A stretch of DNA of 64,000 nucleotides from Mesorhabditis belari (Eukaryota; Nematoda; Chromadorea; Rhabditida; Rhabditidae), in contig CAUEEP010000930.1 in NCBI GenBank assembly GCA_958450365.1, forward strand, positions 1,117,501 through 1,181,500. The letters are read 5' to 3'. Both the position numbers and the translations under genes were made by a program. Below are positions 46,502-57,000 of the stretch, piece by piece; positions within the stretch are counted from its first letter, which is position 1, and each line of letters opens with the position of its first letter. The notes beneath the pieces are model-generated. The model was not told the DNA's origin, did no database searches, and saw only the letters and a program-made list of their open reading frames with translations.

Positions 46502-49500
46502 CCAGCCAGTCAGTCAGCTAGACAGACGTCTTCGTCCCTTAGTAGATCATTTGCATACACCTAAGGGTATATTTTAAATAGCTACAGTACATCCGTATGT
46601 AATCAAGCCTGCTAAATAGGGCTTAGGATGAGTCGAGCGAAAGGTAATCCTGGATACTTGAGTCTACGTTGCTTTCAGGATCTAGATTTGTATTGGATCA
46701 CAATTTGCCGTGAAAAATCTAACTAGAATAGATATCTACAGTACTTTGCAAAAGTACAGTACAGTACTACAGTTTCAATTTCCAGGATGAATCAGGCGCT
46801 CGGGCGATGCCGACCCTTTTCCGACCACTTCCCCCACCCAATCAAATCCCAATCCCACGAGACTACCAACCACAATTCAAGCTATCGATTCGACCAATGA
46901 AAGAAGGAAATCGAACAACAGGTGGGAAAGTTTTGAGTACTCATTTAAGTACTGTAGCTGATATCTAAGCTTGAATTGGTTCTCGATTTACTTTTGATCA
47001 ATTGCTTGCTTGTTTGCTTGTCTACTTGTCTGATTTTCTTGTCTTACTTGTCATTCTTTGTTTATTGCTGTTTTGCAGTAAACAAAAGTCAATTCCGTTT
47101 TTTGAAAGCCTATCAATTATTCCAGGAATCGCTTGCCTCGAGTTCCGTTTCGTCAACGAGAAACGCGAGATCTTGAGCCCTCGATCGGGTCGACTCAACA
47201 ATAGTACACATATTTCGTTGAGTAAGTGATGAGGCTTAGACTTGGAGTTAAATACTTATTATATAGACTTACGACATAGACTTAGTACTTAGACTTACTA
47301 CATAGACTTACTACATAGAATTACTACATAGAATTACTACATAGAATTACTACATACTTACTACATAGACTTACTACATAGACTTACTACATAGAATTAC
47401 TACTTAGACTTACTACATAGAATTACTACTTAGACTTACTACTTAGATACTTCTTAGATAGACTTGCACTAGGAATATTTATCTCAAACAGTAGCCAACA
47501 CCTTTAGTGTTGCCAACCGAATCGGATGCGATCCGTTTGCAGCATTACAAGAATTTGACCACCATCGAACGGGTGAAAGAGGTCGAGAAGAGGGAAGGTA
47601 AATAGCTTGGCTATTCCCAAATGATTAATACCAGATGGCTCAGTGGTTAGGGTAATTGCCTGGAAAGAGAAAGGTCAGAAGGTCGAAGGTTCCAGCCCCT
47701 ATCCGGCAATCTCCTTTTTTTGCCAATTTCTAAGCTTAGCCTAAGCCTAGCCTAGCCTAGCCTGAGCAACTATAAATTAGCATAACAATGCTATCAAATT
47801 CTAGGCATTTGTGCGTTTGCTGAAGTGGCTGTTTGGCAAGCAGGCGATGTTGGCTTGGAAGAGCTCGAGAATAAACTCGCTGGATGTTTGAGAATGGTAG
47901 AGTTCAATCAATAAAGATTTTCAAGAATTAGAATTGAACATTGAATTCAAAGGCTGTATGTGATGTAATGACCGAGTACGGATTGCTCAACGATACGATT
48001 ATCGAACTGGAACAAGCGCCCGTTCTCCCAATGTCGCCAATAGCTCATCAGTCGATACAGACGCCGCTGTCCGGGCAAAGTAAACTTTTACAGTATCTGA
48101 GATCAATAGTGATCTCAGTTGTTCTCAAGGCATTTTCCAGAAGCTAAGTCCAGTTCTGGTCCAGTTCTGGCTTCTGGGATTGGCTTGCAGAAGTCAAGAA
48201 GCTAGGAATGGATCTATGAATCTTGGAACAGTCTTAAGATCAGTAAATAGCTGAATGCTAAGTTGATTTGTCAAATTTACAGTACTAAGAGCAGTAAATA
48301 GCTGGATTTCTATCAAAAACTCAAGGAAAACCCTTTCCAAAAAGCCTTATCTTTCCAGAAAGCCGTGAGCGAGCCCTTCTGATCCGTCAACGTTCCTCGA
48401 GTGAGGCTCAAACTCCATCAACCGGCCAACCACCACCCCTTCTCACTCCCGTTTCCTCACAGAAATATACCCTGGCAACGATTGATCAAAAACATGTAAT
48501 AGATTTTTGTTATATAGCTATAGATTCGATTTCTATAGCTAATATAATAGGTTGATGCATAAGTCTTTTCGTTTTTTTCGTACTTCTGTTAAAAAGTAAC
48601 AAATTCACCAATTAATCTATAGTTTGCTCTATAAAAAAAAGTGTTTTTTTTGTTCAATTTGCATCTTTTTAAATGAATTTCGGTTCACTTTCAAGCAAAT
48701 TCGAGAGTGAAAAACGCCTTTTTCGTAAAAATCTATAAAAAACTCTACGGAAAAATTGGCTGAATGAATTTCTCTGAAATTTTGGCCAAATATCAAACGT
48801 TTTTTTTTCTCTATCTTTTATCTATTGACACGAAGATAGGTTTTCTTTAGCTAAGGTGTCTAAACCGCATCATCGAGTTAGCCCTTTTTGACTACCCGAC
48901 TTCATACTCTCAAGAAAATCCAGGCATTAAATATTTTTAAACCCGTTTTAATGTTATTTTGCAGAAAAATAATTGCTTTTTCTAATGAAATCAACCGTAG
49001 TTTAATTCGTGCATTTGTTGGCTTGAAACGGCAGACGAAAAGGAACAAAAACACTTATGCATCAACCTATTAGCTATAGAAATCGAAGCTATAGCTAATA
49101 TAGCTATAGAAATCGAAGCTATATCTAATATTTCTTTGCAGCAATCCCATTTCTCTTTCGATTTGCGTCCCAGTGGCTCGGTGGCCTCGGATTTGGATAA
49201 AATGAACGGATCGATGAAAGAGGATGCTCCGTAAGTCGTTTAAAGATTTGCATTTAAAGATAAATTTCAGCCGAGAAGAGGTGCTTTCTCAAGATTTTCT
49301 TCGCTGTGCAGAGAGTTGGTGGAATCTGGCCATCACCCAGGCTCCGCTCGCCACGCCATCACTCTCGAAAATCGAGATCGATTATGATAGTGCTGAGACG
49401 CCAAAAAGAGTCAGTGATAGCCATAGTAGAAAGTTTTTCTTATAATATAGAAAACTTAAAGTCTTTACATCTTAAAGGCGTCTTAAAGTTGCACAAACCT

Positions 49501-51043
49501 GAGCCAAAGCATTTCCATCAATCAATCAATCAATCAGTCATCAAATCAAACCAAAAGATCGACTAAATCTTTAAAAATCCTCCGGAAAAAACCAAAATCT
49601 TATTTTATATCATTTTTAGGCTTTGGAAATGGTACAAGAAACTGTTGAGAATTGCTTGAAAGCTGTCATTTCCGAGTTTAAAGAACGTGTGCTCGTCGCA
49701 GAGTATCGGGAAACCGATCAACGAGATACATCGAATAAACGATACGAGATACATCGAAATCGAGCTCACATTCACTCGTCGTTAGTCGTAAGTTCGAGTT
49801 ATTGTAGTCAATTGTTTTATAGATTAGATTGAACTTGTTCAACTTGTTACTTTAGTTTTATTGTTGTTAAATTTCTGTTCCAGTACGATGTTGGGATGGA
49901 GATCAACTCCGATCAACAGCCAGCACCCGATTTCTTAATGCTCACCGTTGTCAAAGAGGTTTGATTCAGATCTTGATTTAGATCTTGAGTTTGATTCAGA
50001 TCTTGAGCTTGATTCAGATCTTGATTCAGATCTTGATCTTGATTCAGATCTTGGTCTTGATTCAGATCTTGATTTAGATCTTGAGCTTGATTCAGATCTT
50101 GATTCAGATCTTGATCTTGATTCAGATCTTGATCTTGATTCAGATCTTGATCTTGATTCAGATCTTGATCTTGATTCAGCTCTTGGTCTTGATTCAGATC
50201 TTGAGCTTGATTCAGCTCTTGGTTTTGATTCAGATCTTGATCTTGATTCAGCTCTTGGTCTTGATTCAGATCTTGAGCTTGATTCAGCTCTTGGTTTTGA
50301 TTCAGATCTTGATCTTGATTCAGCTCTTGGTCTTGATTCAGATCTTGAGCTTGATTCAGCTCTTGGTTTTGATTCAGATCTTGATCTTGATTCAGATCTT
50401 GATCTTGATTCAGATCTTGAACTTGATCTCTTGATACACTAAACTTTTCTTAGATTGCTGAAGAAACGATGCGTTACGGCTTTGAGCCTGAAGGTGATCC
50501 ACCGGAGGTGTTAAAAGTTTTAGCAAAAGAGGGAGCACGCGAAATGTTTGTACCGGAAATGACTGATTTAGGTGAATATCTATTTTTCATTGATTACTCT
50601 AGAATTACTTTGGATTACTGTAGGATGAGATTCTTTTAAGATTTCTATTCTCTATTCTTTATTCTCTATTCTCTAGGCAAATCCTATGATCGAGTGTCGA
50701 GTGCGGAAAATCGCTCAGCTTTTGTACCCCGACGTCGACTCTTTTATGCGATTTTTCGGGCAAATAAGGTTTGAAAGAGATTCCGATATGAAAGCAATAT
50801 TTTATCTAGATTATTTTCGATATAATTTTCTTTCAGCTAACAGTCTTCTTGTACAATTTCAAGCCGGATCTCGCGCGACAAATCTCGGCTCAAATCACTC
50901 GTTTAACGCATTGGCATAATGCGAAAAGTCGTTTGATTCGAGAGATCGCATTGCACAAAACTGGATTTCAACATTTCAGTGATAATATCTACAAGGTAAA
51001 GAAAAGAAAAGACAGTAAAGAAATTGGGGAAAAAGAGAAAGAG

Positions 51044-51078
<35 letters not shown>

Positions 51079-54000
51079 GAGACTCCCGAAATGCTCCAAG
51101 CCAATTACAGTAACCAGGTAAATGTATCTAAGGCTTAGACTTCTTTATTAGAATTTGACTAGAAATAGAAGATGAAGGTTACAGTACTCTAAGAGGTTAC
51201 GGTATTCTAAGAGCCTACAGTACTCTAGAAGGTCACGGTACTCTATGGGAAGAAATAATGCCTTTGCAGGATTATCTATAGTATCTACTACAGACAAGAA
51301 CTACAGTGACAAGAGTAGGCAGGTAGAGGGATAAGACCCTTCCCTGTGGTCACGAAAATCATGTCGGTATAGCTCATTGGTAGACCGTTCGGCTAGTAAG
51401 CGAGAAGTCGCGGGTTCGGGGCCTTTTTTGTGGCCTTTTTTGTTTTGGCTCACAAATACCAAATCTCTATAGATTGCTAAACCTGGTCAAGGTTTCAGCT
51501 TTCTTTGCCTTGTTTCTTTGATTTTAAATGACATTGAGCTTTAGGCTTCCTAAGGTCTGTAGGGCAAAGAAACAAGGTAAAGGAAGAAGGCAAAGGGAGA
51601 AGGTAAAGGAAGAAGGCAAAAAGACAAGGTAAAGGAAGAAGGCAAAGGAAGAAGGCAAAGAAGCAAGGCAAAGGAAAAAGGCAAAGGAAAAAGGCAAAGG
51701 AAAAAGGCAAAGAAAAAGGGCAAAGAAAAAGGGCAAAGAAGGACTTACAGATCTTAGAAAGCCTACAGCTCAATGCTATTTAAAATCAATCTTTCCTTTA
51801 GAACACCGACAATCCGTACATAGAACAATTGTGGAAACAACCTGAAGAGGTTCTCGCCGAGGAAATGAGCAAACGGGTTTCGGTGAGGGAATTTTCGAAC
51901 CTTGATTTTTGAGTGTTTTAAGCACAGCGCAGCAGCAGCCGTTAAGCAATCTCGTTAACTGATTTGCTGATAATTTTTTGTAAATTCAAACATAGATTCA
52001 AACATAATACAAATGTAAAAATATTTGAAATTCACTTTTTCAGTTTCATTCGCGCACATCAAACATCAATCGATCTCATAATGCTCCAATTCTTGATCGA
52101 ATCTATCGACAAATAAATCCAGCTTTTCTTGCTCGAAATCAGTATCCCTGCATGTGGAGAGATCAAATTGAACAATTCAAAACGGTAAGTAAAACAGGGA
52201 AACGCTACAATACGATAAACTCTACAATACAATACTCTACAATACAATAAACTCTACAATATGATAAACATTACAATACAATACTCTACAATACGATGAA
52301 CTCTATAATACAATAAACTCTACAATACGGTAAACTCTACAATACGATACTCTACAATACGATACTCTACAATACGATACTCTACAATACGATAAAGCTA
52401 CAATACGATGAAGTCTACAATACAATAAACTCTACAATACAATAAACTCTACAATACGATAAACATTACAATACAATACTCTACAATACGATAAAGTCTA
52501 CAATACGATAAAGTCTACAATATGATAAACTCTACAATACTCTACAATACGATAAAGTCTCCAATACAATAAACTCTACAATACGATAAACATTACAATA
52601 CAATACTCTTCAATTCAATAAACTCTCCAATTCAATAAACTCTCCAATTCAATAAACTCTAAAATTCAATTCCATTCAATTCCAGCTTCGTCAAGACATT
52701 TTAACACGGCTTGAAGGTGACAATCTCTTTCATCAAATTCATAAACAATTTCTTGAAAACAACTATCGAGTAACGGTTGGTTTTTTGCCAAAAAACTTTT
52801 GCTTAATCTTGAAATCTTCAGGAAGAAAATCTCTCTCAATTGATCGAGGCTTCAAAAGTTGTCCATTTTGTACTCACTCCGATCCTTTTTTCCCCTCATG
52901 GCGTAAAAAAGTGGCGCTGATTCGAGCGAATGGAGAAAGCGATTTTTTGGAGAGTGAGGAAGAGGTTGAGAGAGAGGTTTGAAAAGAGTTTTTTCACATT
53001 CGTTTAACAATTTCATATCTTGTCTTGTTTTTCATGATAGCTTGTTGTCCTAATGAATAAAAGAACTCAAAAAAATCTAGGTCCACGCGACGATGACTCA
53101 GCCAGCATCGCTTCGAATGATGGGTGATCGGAAAGCGTCTGGTGTATCACTAGTCAATGACGAGCTGGGAGCTGGGATGGGGACAAGGACAAGGAGTTAT
53201 ACGTTGAGGTAAAAATATGCTTTAAAGGCCTAAGGTCAAAGTCCAAGCAGATAGTTAAAAGCTAGATCTGGATTTGGTTCAGATCTGCAGATTGTGGCTA
53301 GATCTGCAGTAAAGCCAGGCTCAGGATTAGGCTTAGACTCAGGGGTGAGCCTAGGGTCAGGCGGAGGCTTAGGCTTAGGTTCAGCTCAGGCTCAGTGGAG
53401 GGCTGAGTCTAAGCCTGAGTCTAAGCCTGAGACTGAGCCTGAGCCAAGTATAGGACTGAATCTGGCTTCTGGCCTGGCCTAGTTTGACCTTGGCTTTACC
53501 CAGTTCTGAGGTACAGATGCTAGTACTAGTTAAGTACTACTAGATGCTGTAATGCTTTTAAGTACTGTTGAATAATTAAGCTATTAGTATAACTAGTTTA
53601 TAGTTTATCTAGCCCTTAGCAGTTATGCAGATCACTTTTAGTCGATACTGTACGTATAATCCTATCTACAGTACCTAGAAGCTAGTAGAAGAAGCTAGAA
53701 GCTGTACGGTAACAAAGCCGATAGTTTCCTAGATAATCTGTTTTAGGGTTTACTGTAGATTGAGTTCAGGACTGTTGTACAGTGCTGAACAACAACTGTA
53801 CAAGAATTGAACTGTTGTACAGTGCTGAACAACAACTGTACAAGAATTGTACTGTTGTACAGTGCTGAACAACAATTGTACAACAATTGTACTGTTGTAC
53901 AGTGCTGAACAAGAATTGTACTGTTGTACAGTGCTGAACAACAATTGTACAATAATTGTATAACAATTGTACAGCAATTGTACATTTCAATAAGTACAGT

Positions 54001-57000
54001 ACAATGTTTTGTAAACTACAAAGTCTAAGACTCATTTTATCTTTAACAAATTTCAATTTTCATTCAAAAAAACCCTCTACTCTCAATGATTTTTTTCTCA
54101 AAATCTCTAATCATTTTTGTTTTTTGTTAACGTTGTATTGAACTGTTGTACAGTGCTGAACAACAATTGTACAACAAAAATTGTACAACAACAATTGTAC
54201 AACAACAATTGTACAACAACAATTGTACAACAACAATTGTACAACAACAATTGTACAACAACAATTGTACAACAACAATTGTACAACAACAATTGTACAA
54301 CAACAATTGTACAACAATTGTTGTTCAGCATTACTTTCTAAATTCTTTCTTTTTGGTAAGTAAATTTAACTAGAATTTAAGTTAGCATGTAAATTTGGGA
54401 TTAAAAAAAACTCGTTCGTTAAAGTGGTCGAAGTCAAAAGGAGCATCGAGCAAGGAGTAGCACGATGAGGTGAGGGGAAAGAGAATCACGATTACTCGAC
54501 GAGAGTACTCGGAACCTCTACTTTGTGCCCCTTTAAAAACACAACCTTTCTATTGCACTGAATTCGATTTTCTACTTTCCTTTAGAAAATGGTTAAATGG
54601 AAAAAATGGAAAATTAAGTGCTCTAGAAATGGTGTGTTTGTGGGAGAGCAAAGCACACTTTCATGTTGTATTGAATCGAATACTGGGTCACTTTTTTAAA
54701 TGCCTTTTTCTAAAATGCATCTATTGAGGTGAAATTTTTTGAATCATAAGATTATTTTGAAGTAATCTATCGTAATCTATCGTAATCTAACCGCTATTTT
54801 TCATTTGATCAGCACAATTTGATCAGATTCGATGAGGAATCAAAAGGCTCACAAAGGAATGCACCGAACTGGCCCAAACGATTTCGCTACGCTGTTGAGA
54901 TGCAAACGCCTATCGAGCATTGGGGAAGCACGATGCATCGTAAATAGAGCATCGCGATGCTCTATTTATTTTTTGACTATTCTCAATGGTTGACAAGAAA
55001 AACGCTTGCAAAGTTTGGGCGCCTAATCGGAAAATCGAACCTCGAATATAGGCTCTTTTCGAAAAATCGAATAGAGGCTCTCTTCCTTCGTTTAAAGTGT
55101 GATCGGATGGTGTCGAGGTAAGTGTCGCGCTCAATCTAAACTCTGCTTTCTTTCACCCTGGTTCGGATCCGGTCTCGACTCGACACCATCCGATCACGCT
55201 TGAAGTGAAGGAAAAGTGCCTATATATCGCGATTTTCCGAATAGGCGCCCAAACTTTGCAAGAGTTTTTCCTGTGTGAACCATTGAGAATGGGGAAAAAG
55301 AATAAATAGAGCATCGTGCTTCCCCAATCCCAATGCTCGATAGGCGTTTGCATCTCAACGACGTAGCGAAATCATTCGGCCAGTTCGGAGCATTTCCTTT
55401 TCATTTAATAAGACAAAAATTGGACTAATCGAATGGAAATTGGCGCTTTGAGTACAATTTCTCAAAAATTTCTCAAAAATTGTTGTTTTTTTTCCAAAAA
55501 CAAAACTTTCCAAGTACTTTTCATCAAAAATTTTGTAGCAAGAATGCGTAGAAAGTGAATGAATGAGCTAAAAGAGATTCAAAAGAGATTCAAAAGAGAT
55601 TGGCTTTTCCCCTCCTGCATGAATGATCAATTTTCTTTCTGATTTCCTGGTGCTTTGTGGAGATTTTCTCATAAATCAAGTTTTAAAGTGTTCTATATAG
55701 AAAACTATTGTTCTAGTAATGTAAGAAAAAAGGCTAACAGCTAAATTGCTTTAAAATCCCCTTGTCTTAGTCAATTGTTCAGTCTCGTTTCCTCAGCAAC
55801 TACAGAAACCCAATCTAACTCTATTTTTGATTTGTTTCTTGGAGAAATCATGAAAAATACAATAGGAAATAGATTGGAGAACTAAAGGTTATGGTAGTTT
55901 GGAAGTTATAGAGTGTTATAGAGTGTTATGGAGTGTTTTAGAATGCTATAGAGTCTTATAGAATGCTATAGAGTCTTATAGAATGCTATAGAGTGTTATA
56001 GAGTGTTATAGAGTGTTATAGAGTGTTATAGAGTGTTATAGAGTGTTATAGAATGTTATAGAGTGTTATAGAGTGTTATAGAGTGTTATAGAGTGTTATA
56101 GAATGCTATAGAATGCTATAGAATGCTATAGAATGCTATAGAATGCTATAGAGTGCTATAGAATGCTATAGAATGCTATAGAAAACGTTTTCATAAACTT
56201 AGTAGAATGAAAAACTCCAAAAGGAATCGAACCCCTGACTCTTCGCTTGGTAAACCATTGCACTAACCACTAGACCATCGAACCATGTTGACGAGCCCTT
56301 TGAAAACGCGTTAAGACTAGAAAGCGATTATTTAGCAAGACTATTTGGCAAGGTTATATAACAAAAACTTGTAAGCCAGGTTTAGTGTGTTTACAATGAT
56401 CATAAGCAGCTGATTTTTACATCATTCGACTCGTCTTTCGAAGCTCTACAAGATTTGCTATACCAGGATTTGCTTGGAAGCTTGGAAAGATTCTCCGCTC
56501 TCCAAGAACTCCAAAGAGCTTCAACCGGTTCCTTGTTGAAGGAAGGCAATCGGTTTACAATCGGTTTATCGTTTAATCTCCTATAAGAATCCTCTCACTC
56601 CCCACAAAGCACTCAATCACCAATTTCTGAAACCCACTTCACAGCCGCTTTCTTTCAAAAACTTGATCACAACTATTTCCATCACTTCTCCCATCTTTTC
56701 GGTTCTATTTTTCATTTCACCGCTTCTACTAACAACTTTCCTTAGTTTAACTTTAAAAAAGAATACTGTCATCAGTTTAAAACAGTATTAAAAGTTATTA
56801 AAAGTGATTAAAAGGTAGATTTCTAGTGTTCCTGCATCGGCTTCAAAAGATGATCTCGATCTCCCGTCATTGTCAAATGATTTGTCTGAATCTTGGAATA
56901 TTCATGTAAGAGTTTAATAGAAGCTTAACGACTTTAATCTTAACGACTTTAATCTTAGCTACTTTAATCTTAACTACTTTAAGCTTAACTACTTTAATCT

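Noticed and set aside
48888..49073. Possible mariner transposase within the 48548-49069 element
   Set aside because: The 61-codon frame has no D,D,D/E spacing or helix-turn-helix pattern, and is too short.
49948..50442. Asp-Ser-Asp-Leu repeat open frame of 164 codons
   Set aside because: In the SZT2 frame the intron opens with a stop and both splice sites fit without it; treated as an intronic array.
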